From Warburgia ugandensis (lineage: Eukaryota > Streptophyta > Magnoliopsida > Canellales > Canellaceae), in assembly GCA_035236585.1 (NCBI GenBank), contig CP141135.1:778001-842000 (forward strand): a stretch of DNA of 64,000 nt, in the 5' to 3' direction. The notes below the pieces were generated by a model. The model saw nothing but the letters and a program-made list of their open reading frames with translations. It was not told the origin of the DNA and did no database searches. Shown piece after piece: positions 22,730 through 35,452 of the stretch. The translations under genes and the position numbers were made by a program. How positions within the stretch are numbered: the stretch's first letter is position 1; each line of letters begins with the position of its first letter.

Positions 22730-23790
22730 TTTTGAATATCTATCGGCACAAAAGTCATGCCCTCCAACACTCAAGAAATTAGTTTTGTTGAAGGGGATTA
22801 ACTCTCTTTGGGAATGATTTTGGGCAATATGAGATCTAAAGTTAAGAGAGTCAAATGTACCGGGTGGATGGCTGATATGCGAGGCCTCTTTACAAAAGTG
22901 GTGGAGTTGTACCATTGGTGGGGTGTTGTTCTCGAAAATGAATTGTCATGACTACAACCATTTTTTTTTTTTGGGCTGATTTTATCCATGTGGTCACCTA
23001 TTTGATAATCTTATTCGTTCAGAATGCTGTTCTTGCCATAGATGAGCACTAGTCCAGAAATTACATAATTTAGATGATCTTATCATTCTTTATAGCTAGG
23101 AAAAAGATGATAGGATCATCTAAAGTGTGTGACAATGGCTCATCATTGTTAGGACGTTTAACATGAATGGTTTAGATTATTGAAAAAAGAGCGTTAGACT
23201 ATCATTTCCCATTTTCAAAGCAATAGTAAAGTAGGTCCACTATCTTTTTCTTAATAGAATAGGGCCCCATTCTTTAAAATGATCTAATCTATTTTATCTC
23301 TTAGTGCATTCTAAGAAGAATAATTAGTTAACGTTTAAGATGGCTTCAATAATCCAAGTTATTTGTCAATTACTTTTTAGTATGTTGTAATACTTGCTAA
23401 TTTTAAAATTTAAATTCTACATTATACATAATACCCTCCTATTAATGCCCACTTTGTAATTCTGTCCTGCCATTACTACTCTCTGTTCCTCATGCCACAG
23501 GCAACTGACAATGACAATGCTGGCAATGACGCAGCGTTCCTCCCCCGTGCGCGACAGCATCTCTTCTCCCCCGACATGACAGAGTTTCCTCTTCCCCGAT
23601 TGGCCTGACTTGGGGTAGGCTGTCCTTTCTCCCCTTTTCTCATTTTGGTTTGTTTCCATTGGGTTTTTCCATTGCTAATACCGAAAAACTGCGTGGATTA
23701 CTATTTTCTGGTGACTGTGTGTTATTTACTGTTCTGTGAAAAATAAATTTATGAAACAGTTTCAGATGGATGATCTGAAACGTTCATCTT
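22730..23790. other. Intergenic, nothing recognised
   Basis: AT-rich sequence with a pyrimidine-rich patch (23450-23660) that resembles a gene leader but has no supported ORF. Confidence 0.35.
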
Positions 23791-23799
23791 GTACATGAT

Positions 23800-26555
23800 G
23801 AAACAAGGAACAAACCCACGAAATCTCATGAGAATCTGGCGGCTATGGACATCGAAACATGAAAATAGTAAAGGTGAATTTTTTTTAAAATGTTAGAAAA
23901 ACTAAGTAAAAACCTTAGATTCATGCAAAATCGATGGATAAGAATGTTATAAAGTGAATGTAAATGAAAATCCAGTCAAAACGGTATAAAGATTGAAATA
24001 TTTGGTTACTGTGGACGTAGCCGGCAGTGACAGGAGTTTGGTCGTCGTCTTCGATGACAGCGAACCAGGCGGGTTGCAATTGAGATGCCCTGGAGATGCG
24101 TTAGACGACACGCGCATCCTCGTGACTATTAGTTAATTTAAATGATTTAAATTGATTAAATTGGACCGTCCATTCATTAAAAGCTTGATTGTGGGAGCTA
24201 CAAAGGTCCAAATCATAATTCGAGACATCCATTGCATTCGTCTCAATGATGCAGATCTAAATTTGACATGGAAACTTTGTTTTGACCTCGATCTATTAAA
24301 TGACCTATATCAGGCTGATTAACGAATGATGAGGCCTTAGAAATTGATCATATGTATCAAATATAAGATTATCTAGGGGACTAAAAGAACATATCTCATA
24401 TGATTATTAAGAAAAGTGATTTTGACCGTTGATCTTATTAGGTGCCTTAAAATTGGCTTATCAAAGAGTGATTTGACTATCAGATCGATGTGTAATTAAG
24501 GACATTGATGTAAATCACGAGTCAAACATAGAAATTAGATAGATTATAATAAAAATGATTGGAATTAACTTCAGATGTTGATATAAGTGATAAAAAGCGA
24601 TCCAACAGTTAGATTGTCTTTAAACTTCTTAAGATGAAAGAGATTGACCTTTTATTGATAAGGGACATTAATTAAATGAATCATGACATAGGTTAAAGAT
24701 CAAAGATGATAGATGGTTATTTAGATATTAGAAAAACCAATATCTAGTTTAGGTTTGCCCTAATGGAGGGTTAATTAAATTATCTGGGCCATTAATTTAG
24801 GATTAACTATCATATTAGGGAAGTTATTACTTGGATTTGTTTACTTTGAGATGTGAGAAGACTAAGTGATAGATGACTTATGATATGATAGGTACATTAG
24901 AGCACACGATGTGATATAACTTGTGTGCCTAATTAGAGTACAGCGTTTTGAGGTAAGTGACTACATTTGGGATTTTTTCCTGATTTCTTAAATCATAATG
25001 TATTACTTGAGAACTTTGAAGCATATGTTTTTATGTCCTACCATTTTTGCATAAGTTTACTTTTCAGCATGTATTGCCAATATGTTTGCTACTCATTTTA
25101 TGCATGATTTATGCACTCCTTTGTAATACATTTTATGTTGCATCAATTTTATTATTTGAGGAAGATGTACATTGATTTTTTGATGCATGATGTTGATATA
25201 ATGAATTAGTCTTTTATTTGGTTTTATCGAGAAGGATTATGCACGAATTTTCGATTCTTGATTTATGGTTTGTTGATTTATGATAGGTGCTTCTGCTCGA
25301 TGAATTCTATGCTAGGAGGGTTGCAATATTAGCCACCTGCCCTTTGAACTTGTGGATGATAGACACTAGCCTTAGTATGTGGGCAACTATTTGCAGTTTA
25401 CGGTAATCATGGGCAGGCCACCCACACGAATCCGACCAGCTCCCATGCATTAGAAACGTAGTCTCCTGTTTCGGTGTCGATGATAAGCAACAGCGGTTGA
25501 GACTCTGGAGTGCTTGTCACTGCAATATAGTAGCTAACGCATTTATTCTGCATGCCTATATAGTGCATATAGGTATGTATACCTATAGTGTGACAAGATA
25601 TGTAGAGTGAAGCCTATGTGGGCGAGCTACAAGTGAGGGACCCTAGGTTTGGGATGAGTACTTATTGCCATTGATATGAGTGTAGTTGACCGCTTGATTA
25701 TCCTCGGTGCCCTGTTCATCATGACATGCATTTATATTATGATATGAACACAGATTTTTATTGCTTTTGATAGATGCAAATCTATGTGTTGCTCATGCCT
25801 TGCATGCCATGATGATTAGATTTAATATTGATTTGTTCAGACTTATGATTTTCATGTGTTATTCATTGTGGATGTCTAATGATTTGAAGTACCTTGTACA
25901 TGTTTTCTCTTATGAGATTTACCATGATATTGATATTTTAGTGTCACATGATTTTATTGTATTTCTTATTGAATGTGATTACCTACACAGGCGATAGCTT
26001 GCTGATGCATTGCTTTATTTTGTAATATCTCAAATTTAAAGTGTGATAGCACTAAGGAAAAGCAGGTGGAGTAACGTTGATTTGAGCGAAGACCTCGAGG
26101 ACCATCTGCCTTTTTGTACTTCAAAGACTGATTAGTGTATCTATCTCTGACATGTAAGTAGAGTTTTTGGGCAGTACATGGATGTTAATATTTTGGATTG
26201 ATTGGACCTACACTTTTGTATAGTGTACCTTTACTTACTGATGTGTGTATGATGTTGTAATCATAGATGGGCCCTAGGGGATTTTGGATATGTTATTATT
26301 ACTGTCTTTTTATGACTATATTGATTTGTCGTGGTTTTAGATGAGCATGCTCAGTATATCGAAGACTTGATTTTTGTTTATTGCTGTGGTTTTAGATCTT
26401 GGATGACCCTCATGGTTTTCTTTTGGACATTTTTCTGAACGCTGCGTTATTTATGTTAATTGTGAGTTTTTATTTTCAGGGATCACACCTATTTTATAAA
26501 ATAAATTATTATTATATGTAATTGAAAAGGGCTTAGAAAACCCGGGGTGTCACAC
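23800..26555 (+). mobile_element. Large LTR-like block, same family as the 3.1-kb solo LTR
   Basis: Segments match, in order, the reverse complement of the solo LTR at 39641-42765. Examples are TCCAAATCATAATTCGAGAC...CATCCATTGC and GATCTAAATTTGACATGG (24205-24275), GCGATCCAACAGTTAGAT (24598-24615), GATAGGTACATTAGAGC (24888-24904) and TTTATGATAGGTGCT (25277-25291). The right end is sharp, GGGGTGTCACA at 26545-26555, an LTR-like CA terminus. The left end is not resolved. No gag-pol is seen on either side, so it is a solo LTR or fragment. It has no coding content despite its length. Confidence 0.55.
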
Positions 26556-29200
26556 ATATGCAGATGGATGCAATACACGGCCTACTGGAAGGAGTGGGCT
26601 CCACTAGTACTTCTACTATATCTGAAATTGCCTAATATAACCTTATCCACATCTCATCTCATCAGTCGATGTTGCATAATGGTTTTCTAAAAATAATATT
26701 TGGAAATTTTCTTTCATTTAAAAAACAAGTTAAAAGAGGCATGATAATGTATATAATTGAAAACTCTCATTTTCAAACCAAAGTGTTACAACAAAATCTT
26801 CTCGCATAGATTAAAATAGGGAAACAAATTAAATCAATTTACTTTCCTGCAATATTCCTCTAGTCATAATGTAAATTTCTGTTAAAACACACTTATATAG
26901 ATTGTCTATAATATTTACAATGTGTTGATTATCAACTTTAAACTTACAAAATGAGCTACTAATTTCAGCCTATTTCAAAATTCAACTTCTAAAGTAAGTG
27001 AATGTTTTTTTGCCCGCATACATCAAAATGTCACTAGAACTACTCAACTCCTGAAGCACCTCCTTTACTGTTTCGTACCCTGTCTACATCTCACCTAGAA
27101 TGTTCGTAGGGGTGAGCACGCTCACCTTGTAATAAAGATAATAATACTACTCCTCCCAATTACAAGACAACAAGTAGTAAAGAATGCGTAAGTAGATAAG
27201 TAAATTGACAGTGTTATGACATGCTTTAAACAATTTGTAAGAGATGCAAAAATCAGTTAGTGTATCAAGTTTAGAGTTAGTTAGAGCAGGTACAATCACT
27301 TGTATAATCCAATTGAACATTAACTTAAAGTATAACATAACTGACATGATACTTGAAAATATCTAGAAAAGCCGTTTAAGATACAATCTCTCAAGTAAAA
27401 CCTTAATTAATAAATCCTCGATAATGAAAAATACAGTAATTTAGATACTCTGATGAGGAAAATGATCAAGGTTGTGCAATTATACTCTTCAAATCATGCA
27501 ATACCCAAACATAATATGGGGCACTCTTTTGGTTCTATTGCAAGCACACTGGCACACTTGTCCTAAATAGAGACCTCCCTTCTATCACATCACATACTGG
27601 CCAATATTTCTGGATATCAACCACACATCACATAGTATCCACTTCTCCTGGATAGGTCCAACAATCATTGACATCAACAACAAACTGCATAATGTCCAAC
27701 ACTTCTTGATCATCATCGGACCTTATAGCTACTCAGTAAACACATGCCTCAGGGTCTACCTACTTGAGTCATTGTCGAGCAATTGTTTTTCTTAAAATCA
27801 AATCAAAACCTTTCAAGTCTTACAGCCACTCCAAGAGTGCTTGCCTTAAAAACATCTAAACAAATTGGTAAATCACTTTCTAAATCAAGTATAACTTGAA
27901 ATATAGAAAGATTCAGGTTTACACTTTCATCCATAAGTGAGAAATCTCAAATAATTTCAAAGTGCAAGGCTTTCCATACAAGTGTCATGATTCTTGCATC
28001 ATCACAGTTCCATAAACAAAGTCCTACAAATAGTAGACTTTTTATCATATTCCACATGTCCTTCATGCTTACTTATAGTTATAAACAAGACAAAAGATAA
28101 GTAGGAATCCCAAACATTACAAGTTACTTCCACTTCCATACACAAACATAAGAGGAAACCACTATAAATCATTTGTGAAACCATCACAATTCAAGTAATC
28201 ATAGGATAAATCACAAAGTACTTACTAGTGCAACTTATATGCATGCATTGGGGTGTCATGTTCAGGCATTTCTTGAGAGTGTATTAGAAGTTCCTTTAGC
28301 CAAAATGCGCAAGCATACTCCTAAGGATATGTCTTGCTTAGTTTAGAGTTTAAGATAGTTTGATGAAAGTCCCTAGACTGCATTAGGTTAAGTGTTGTAA
28401 TGTCTACACTCTGGGTTTGCATTTAGATGTATGTGGGTGTCCTTTTAATTGCCCCCTTTAGTTTATTAGATGTTTAGTCATGTGTACAATGACATTAGTT
28501 ATATACATAACATCATACCTCTATGTTCATTCACCTCATGGTTCATGTTGGTTGAAAGTTCGTGCGGTAATTACTGATTTCCAAATTTTCTCATACAATT
28601 TCAATACTTAAGAGAAGCATGTTTTGGCCATCAATTTCCTACAGGAATTGTAGTAAGTTGCTTAAATTTTGATCCCCACATCCATTAAGAAATTAACTGA
28701 AATTAGTCCTTGAGTAATAAGCATGCATCAACCATAAAGTTATTTGTCTTCCAATTGTAAAAGGAAAGAAAATGAAGCCATTTTTAAGTAATCCTGAGCG
28801 TCAATTTCCTATAAAAATTTGCAGGAATTTGTATCAGATTTTCTTCTTTTTCTCCTTGTATAATCCTTGTCATTAAGCCACTCAAGTATATGAAACATTA
28901 ACTATACTTAGGTACATTCATAGGCAACAAAAGGAAAGCATGAAACTCCCATCATTCTAGCCCTTACTCCAACAATGTTAGGCCAAAGTACAGCATGGAG
29001 CTAGGCATCATTTTCCTTGTCTAACGGGCCAGAAAATCATACCCAATTCCAAGTCCAAGTTCTTCAAGAAAACCACACTATAACTTATCCAAATTGTCAT
29101 CTATACACCTTCCCTCCATTCTCATTGAATTACACAAGTTATTAGTCAATTTTGTGTATGAGTTTTATAGGAAAAGAGCAGGATTACATCATAGTATGTA
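26556..29200. other. AT-rich intergenic, nothing recognised
   Basis: No ORF above ~70 codons has family resemblance. The motif TCAATTTCCTA(C/T)A recurs near 28639 and 28800, hinting at further degraded repeats. No retrotransposon coding domain was recognised. Confidence 0.35.
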
Positions 29201-29204
29201 GAAC

Positions 29205-30065
29205 ATAAGAAGCTGAGTTTCACTGATGATCCAAGACTAGGATTCCTAATGCATATACAACATATAAATTGTCTTGATGGCTGGAATCATTCCACAATGA
29301 ACCCTTGGTATGTGATTAAGGGTAATCCAAGTGGCATTCCAAATAGAATCCAAGTATAACAAGTAAGGCATGGAATGCTAAGATTTACCGATAAATTAAG
29401 ACAAGGATTTACTATAGCATAACAATGTGTATACTACTTTTATGACTTGGATCATTCAATAACAATCACATAATAGGTAATTAGAGGTAATCCAAGAAGA
29501 GTTTCAAGCAAAAATCCAAGCATAGCACATAAGGCTTAAGAAGCTGAGATTCACCATTAATCATAAAATCAAGATTTTCTAGAGTATGCACAGCATACAT
29601 ATAAGTTAATGGCTTGAATCATCTAAAAATTAATACATGGTATGTAATTAAGGATAAAGCAAGTGACATTCTAATGTAAACCAAGTACAACATGAAAAAC
29701 TAAGATTCACATATAAAAGCTGAGATTCACTGATAATCCAATACTTGAATTTGCTATGGTACAACAACATGCATACTAATTTGGATGGTCTAAATAATTC
29801 AACAATGAACATATAGTAGATAAATAAAGAAAACCGAAGTAGAATTTTAAGAAAAATCCACGCATAGTACTTAAGGCTTGAGAAACTGATATTCTTCAAT
29901 AAACCTTGCTTAGAATTTCTTATGGCATAACATCATGCATATTGCTTTGATGGCTTGGATCATTCAACAATAAGTTTATAATATATAATTAAAGATAACA
30001 CATACGAAATTTTAAGTAAGAACTAAGCATAGCATGTAGAGCTCGAGAAATTGAGATTCACTAAT
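29205..30065. repeat. Degenerate ~165-bp tandem array (about five to six units)
   Basis: The anchor GAAGCTGAGATTCACTGAT (variants) recurs near 29212, 29378, 29543, 29719, 29884 and 30050, spaced 165-176 bp. In each unit it is followed by a CATAACA..CATGCATA segment, a GATGGCTTGGATCATTCAACAAT segment and a TAATTAA(G)GATAA..CAAG segment in the same order. The unit starting near 29690 carries an extra partial duplication. Units look substantially diverged by eye. No ORF is conserved across units. Confidence 0.8.
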
Positions 30066-30069
30066 AAAC

Positions 30070-31530
30070 CTAGAACATAATTTTTGAAACAACACAACAT
30101 GCTTTCTAATTTGAGGCTAGACTAAGTAATATTTATCAATATTCCAACTTCAAACCCTTACCACTCAATAGTCAAGAAGCTCTCTTGGTTTTTCCATGTG
30201 ATTTGAGCTCTATCTAGCCCAAAAGAATTTGGTTTTTGTAGTAGAATTTGAGCTCCCTGTAGGTTGTGCAATCTTTTAGCAGGGAGTGCAACTTCCTTCT
30301 ATGTTCCAGCCCAAATTCCTTCAAAGTTTTCCCTTCTTGTTGAAGTTAACTTTGCCTTCAACCCTTCTCCACTTGCCCAACATTTTAAGCATCCAAATCA
30401 GCTTAGCTTCAAGGGGAAGGACAGCAGATTTTCCATCTGCTGCCAGTAGTCCATGGATTCTATGTCCTGCTCCTTTCTCTTCACTTTCCTCTTGTTCTCT
30501 TCTTGTTAAACCCTTCTCTCCCTTTTCAGCCTTAAGGTGCCATACGCATGGGAGAGATTGAAGATGTACTATTTGGCTTTAAAACCCCTAGTTACAACTT
30601 AGGGAAACACATGGGAAGTAAGCATGCGAACCTCACCCATTTGACTTCCTATCTCTTACCCCCTATTAGTTCTTGTTTTAGTCAATTTCATTCACAACCC
30701 CTTTTTCTTATAGTTTATTCTAGTGCATCCGCAACTTCTTACAGCTTTGATCCATCCCAAAGCTTCTAAAATATTTCTCCACTCAAATGGAAAGTTAGTG
30801 TTCTATTAACTGCATTTTTCTAGAAGTTAGCATGGATTTACTCATTGAACCCTTAAGAAGCTAAGGTTAAAAAGAAAGGAAAAATGAAAAAAATCTCCCA
30901 TTTTTTTTGTAACTTTTATGTATATTATAAGGAATTTACATACTCATTGATATTACAGTTGATCTCAACCTTTCATTGATTGGATTGTTGGATATTCAAG
31001 ATATGTGAGAGTATCATAGAGGGATCACTCCTCATAATGATTACACCCTTGGTCAAATATAGCAAATATCATGGTCTACATCATATTATAATGCAATTTG
31101 GAGAAATGGTCAAAGGTAATAGATTTTCCCTTGTGTCTTAATTAATCTTGGGTGCTAGATCAATTGATATTATGCTTAAATCATGTGGAGGCAATAAAGC
31201 TTTGGCATGAATATGATATGATACCATTCCACATAAAATAAACATATAGTTGATGTAGTTTTGGTTATGTTGTTAAGTGGTAATGGACAGTCATAAAAGA
31301 AAGCGCATGCCATCATTGGTAACTGGGTTAGAAGACTCCCTTGGTCTCAGATAGTGAGTGCCTAAAGCTGACTTGACTTTGCACTAGGTTGAATTCTTCA
31401 ACAATTTGATAAAAAAAGCAAAATTTGATTCCCTAATCCTCACTTGAAGGAATGTCTAGCTAATTAATCTATTTGAGTCAAGATGACGATTCAATGGATT
31501 AGTTACATGCATAATTACGAAGTTTAGAGT
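30070..31530. other. Intergenic, nothing recognised
   Basis: Contains a pyrimidine-rich interval (30250-30770) with overlapping short ORFs of no recognised family, then AT-rich sequence. It could be an unrecognised LTR or leader. Confidence 0.3.
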
Positions 31531-31539
31531 CAGGAATAA

Positions 31540-31815
31540 GTGAGCAAGCTAAAAATTGTAAAATTCAGTAATCATTTGAGAGAAAAATCAGAAGAAGCAA
31601 ATTACAAGGATATGAATTTGTTCTTGTAATTTGTATTTTGGACTAGATATACGAATTATGTTTAAGAGCTTGATCATTTATTATTTTAGTTTGTGTTTGA
31701 TTTTATAAAATCATGTTTAATTGGTGAACACTCATAAGTTAAAAATGTGGAAGAACTTATGAAATATTTTGGAAAAAATTGGGAGATAAAGAAGTTGGGT
31801 GGAACACAAATTGAA
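31540..31815 (-). repeat. AT-rich dispersed repeat, copy 1
   Basis: Shares ACAAGGATATGAATTT and a downstream core (on the - strand TTTATCTCCCAATTTTTTCC...ATTTCATAAGTTCTT...TTTTTAA) with the copy at 52200-52570. The core also resembles 54180-54370 and 59000-59230. It has no coding potential. Confidence 0.5.
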
Positions 31816-31929
31816 ATAATAAATGATCATCAACTTGTGTTACACCTAAATAATAAATGATTTTGGGTGGAATGCCAGCTATTTTTAGATTGTTTAAATT
31901 GTAATACATCCACCTAGTTAATGAATAAC

Positions 31930-32308
31930 ATGCACATAGAATGTGCATTGCTGAAATGTATATCTTAAGAAGGATGAGTGTCAAGACAAAAAAGGATGCA
32001 ATTAAAAATAAATTTTTTTGAGAAAACATAAGAGTAGCACCTTTACATAACAAGATGAGAGAGATTAGACTTAAATGGTTAGATATGTCTTATAAAGACA
32101 AAAAACGACACCAATTAAGAATGGGGCAATCCAAGTTGAAGTAACTAAAAGGGTAAGTAAAAGGCCCAAAAGAACGTGGATTGAAGTGATGAGAAAAAAT
32201 TTAAAAGCTTGGAACTGAATGAGATCATGATACTTAATATAGGGGAATGGAGAAAAAAAATTCATGTGACCGACCTTAATTGTGATAAGGTCTTGATGAT
32301 GATGGTGA
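31930..32308 (+). mobile_element. 5'-truncated RTE-type LINE, 3' end
   Basis: Conceptual translation, with stops and frameshifts, follows the C-terminus of the RTE element at 62.4-64 kb: an IAEM..LRRMS-like segment, then KMREIRLKWL, then GPKRTWIEVMRKNLKAW. The copy ends in a (TTGATGATGATGG)-type short tandem tail at 32290-32308, the 3' signature of plant RTE LINEs. It is a dead-on-arrival 5'-truncated insertion. Confidence 0.8.
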
Positions 32309-32831
32309 TGCATGCGGATCCCAGAGAAATGCATAAATTGGATTAGATAAACCTTGCCAAGGGGGTCCTATATACTTATGTATGGTCAAGATGGAGCTAT
32401 CTTAAAATTAAACATTCCTAGAATCAATCATCCCTACTCCCTAGTGTTCAACTCAAAGAGTCCAGCTTGCGTTTGCTGAGTTAAGAAGCCAGGAACCTTG
32501 ACTTCCTGAGTCCTCGTTTACTTCTCATGGTTACACTTGGACGAACCCACTTTCCTCCTCGCCGAGTAAATGCAAACAAAGGAGCAATTCACAATCCTTT
32601 TCCATATAAAAGGTACATCCCATCCATCAAAAAACCGCCTCCATACTCTCTCCGTCTCCGGCTCTCCAAACTATGTGACCACGATCCCTTGTTTCCACAG
32701 CAGCCGTGGCAGCAGAACAGCACAAGACCTACGGCTACAACAAACAGGGCCACAAAAGAGCATTCCATGTAGCCTTGCTCAACAAGCTATAACCCCTTTC
32801 TCTCTCTAAACCATTCACTTTTTCAAACCTT

Positions 32832-32838
32832 TTTATAA
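32832..32838 (+). promoter_or_regulatory. Candidate TATA box for the 66-aa small protein
   Basis: TTTATAA in a T/C-rich context, about 80 bp before the ATG at 32918. That would leave a 5'UTR of roughly 50 bp. Confidence 0.35.
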
Positions 32839-32917
32839 CAACCCCTCCACCCACATTCTCTTATTCTTCATTTCTCCAAGTTTCAGACTAGTTTGGTTGC
32901 GTCTCTCTTTGAAGAAA

Positions 32918-33118
32918 ATGGTGGACATTTCAGTGTTGCTGGAGCCAAGTACGGTTTTGGACTGTGGGAAGAGGAAATGCAGGACGTGGTTTTGGTGGGT
33001 TAGAGCCGAGATAAGGAGGCAGGTGAAAGGGAGGTCGAAGAGGAGGTTTAGTTTCAAGTACGATCCTTTTAGTTATGCTTTGAATTTTGATGATAGTGGG
33101 TCTGGTTTGTTCTGTTGA
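32918..33118 (+). CDS. Conserved small plant protein of unknown function (66 aa)
   Basis: A short intronless ORF, MVDISVLLEP..., with a tryptophan-rich basic centre (aa 23-45: a TWFWWVRAEIRRQ motif, then KGRSKRR). Its C-terminal motif is YDPFSYALNFDDS (aa 48-60). I recall very similar YDP.SYALNFD endings in a family of short, functionally uncharacterised plant proteins, which is the main reason to call it real. The start is the Met at 32918, because upstream in-frame sequence reads as a T/C-rich leader. There is no signal peptide or hydrophobic membrane helix beyond the short WFWWV stretch. The strong charge bias suggests a soluble, possibly nucleic-acid- or membrane-surface-associated peptide, but that is inference. 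Confidence 0.65.
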   Translation: MVDISVLLEPSTVLDCGKRKCRTWFWWVRAEIRRQVKGRSKRRFSFKYDPFSYALNFDDSGSGLFC

Positions 33119-34435
33119 TTTTGCCAGTAGAGATGGAAGTGAGTATTGTCTGTTATGTTCAACAATGTCAATGAGAAGTTGGTTTTCCTGTTTCTTTCCT
33201 TTTTGTATGTGGTATTTTGATCGGGGTTTTGGTTAATGAGGTGTTAAAGCTTTTGGATGCTTTGTCACATTATATGGATTGTGTTTTTGATGCTTGGTCA
33301 CATTATATTGATTGTTTTTTTGTTTGATTTTTGGTTTGAATGCCTATGGTGTTTGTGTTTCTTTAGCTGCTTCAGAGAGAGCGAGAGAGAATCAGCATTG
33401 ACATTACTACTTCAATCTCCATTTCCTTTGATTAAGCAATCTCGCTTACTCTGCAATCACTACTTCAATCTCCATTTCTTTGTAGTTAGCATTAATGTTA
33501 CAACAATTTCCATTTTCTTTGCTTAATCAATCTGATTCTGCAATCACTAGTTGATCATGTTGTTTTGCATCTTTTTAGCGTAAAACCTACAGAAGCAGAA
33601 ACCAAGGGCGAGAGAGAAACACTTTTCTTGGAGGCCCACAAATCCCAATTTAAGCTTTTGTTTAGGCTCTTCTTTGCAGTTAAACAGGGTTAAAGTGGTT
33701 TCCCTATTGAAAACATGAGCAAATAATGATTTGGTTTCAGGGGACAGGGAGAAGAATTGGGTGAGGTGAAAGGAGCTTTAATCTTCTCACTTGCTGGCTA
33801 TGCTGGCACACAGAGAGCTACCTAGTTCAGTAGAGAAATTAATGGAGCTCTAACGTGTTTTAATATTCTCTTTTGCTGCTCAATGCTAATGACAGAACCA
33901 TTAATGGAGGGCTTTCATGGCTAGTAATTGTCTCCTTTCTATAGCCTTTTGAAGTCCCTATTTGGGCCTTGGCAGTTGCTTTTTGCATTGTTCAAAAACA
34001 GCTTTGGAATGCTGTTCTCCTTCTTAAGTCTGGTTCAAAAGTTAACCTTTGTCAATTTATGCATGTCCAACAAAACCAGCCAATGGAAAGGCCGATTTTG
34101 GGTTCTTCTTCTCTCATGCTGAAATTAAACATATGGTTATTGTAATTAGGAAGCCATGGACCTAGTCCAATGACACATATTTGGGCCTTCAAAGGGGGAG
34201 ATAATATGTACACTCCTTTTTCTTACTTGAGAAACCCCTTCCCCTTTCTGTAGAGAGAGAGACGGATGGAAAGAGAAAAGGGGCGTGTATATCATCGCCC
34301 CTTCAAAAAAGTGGGACTCAAGAAGAAAAATGGTGTTGAACTCTGATGAACGAGTTTAACCCATTGGAGCCCATTGAAGGAATTCATCATTGACTAATGG
34401 CTTCTAGGTGCCCCCTTTTTTTGTTCTTTTAAAAG
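33119..34435. other. 3' flank of the small gene and intergenic sequence
   Basis: T-rich sequence likely includes the 3'UTR. The segment CAATCTCCATTTC(C/T)TT occurs twice (33414 and 33467). No further gene is recognised. Confidence 0.35.
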
Positions 34436-34439
34436 TTGA

Positions 34440-34720
34440 GTTTATTCATCCCCTAGCAAAAACGTTGCTAGCGGCCAACGCAGAGCCCTGCTCTGAAAAT
34501 TTCTACAAATGAAACAAAAATGATGGGAAAAAGCCAGATCCCTGACGAACACAGAAGCTGAAAACCTTTCTCGGACTTCATTATTTGTCCATCTCTTCCG
34601 CTGACGGAATGTCGCCCTTATTTTAGCAGCTTCAGCGACGAATCTATCCCCTTGTTCCCGGAGGGGCTTGCGGTCCTCCAACTACGCAATAACATTTTGA
34701 GAATCACCTTCCAAGATAAC
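34440..34720 (-). pseudogene. RNase H-like (RVT_3) domain relic
   Basis: - strand translation shows DVILEGDSQNVIA, then a stop, then LEDRKPLREQGDRFVAEAAKIRATF and later a segment ending LATFLLGDE. The E-G-D-S..V pattern and the C-terminal L..LLLDE-like ending match plant LINE-type or domesticated RNase H domains. Stop codons and frame breaks, with no recognised flanking reverse transcriptase, mark it as a relic. Confidence 0.4.
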
Positions 34721-35452
34721 ATCCGTACAAATATTTATTAGAGAAGCGAGAGTTCATACAGTGAGGGTCTGCCACGCAATGTTCCAATCATCCAAACCAT
34801 ATATCTGGGATGACAAGCAATGGGCGAGTCCATCCTCACCGTGGGATGAAGATTGATGAACACCCACTTTGGGCCCTACCTTATGGATCAAATCTATACA
34901 CATGATCGCTCATAGCGCTTCGATTACATCTCCTCGTGCCAGATCAACTTGATTGGAAATTCCTAACGTGCTAATAGCCCACCACTCGTGCATAGTTTTT
35001 GAAATTAGACGATCCATAATTATGCATAAGCAATTGTTTACATTTGATGACCAAATACAAATTTAAACCATTTTGCATCTTCATTAGAATTGACGGCCAG
35101 GATCATGTACTGGTGGGCCCATCATTGACGCACTAATTACCGGAAGAACCGTAACTTAACCTGGCCGCTTCGCTTATAAATTCGGCGCCAAGTTCAACCC
35201 AATTCCGTGCAGCTTTGAAGCGGGAAAGGAGGCAAAAGGGACAATCCACAGCCGTTAATCTCGAAAACATCCACGGTCAGAAATTAATCTGAACTCGATC
35301 CGGGTCGAAACCAAAACTTTCGCTCCATTTCTCCCTGCCAAATTTAAAATTTTCAGTTTTCATCTCAATCTCACCTTTTAAACTGCCAAAACCCCTCCCA
35401 ACCCTAGTATCCCCTCGCTCTCTCTCTCCCTCCTTAAAAATACTTGAAAAAA

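Noticed and set aside
30264..30769. Three overlapping + strand ORFs of 61-91 codons in a pyrimidine-rich block
   Set aside because: Ser/Pro/Leu/Phe-rich low-complexity translations typical of CT-rich DNA; no start context or homology.
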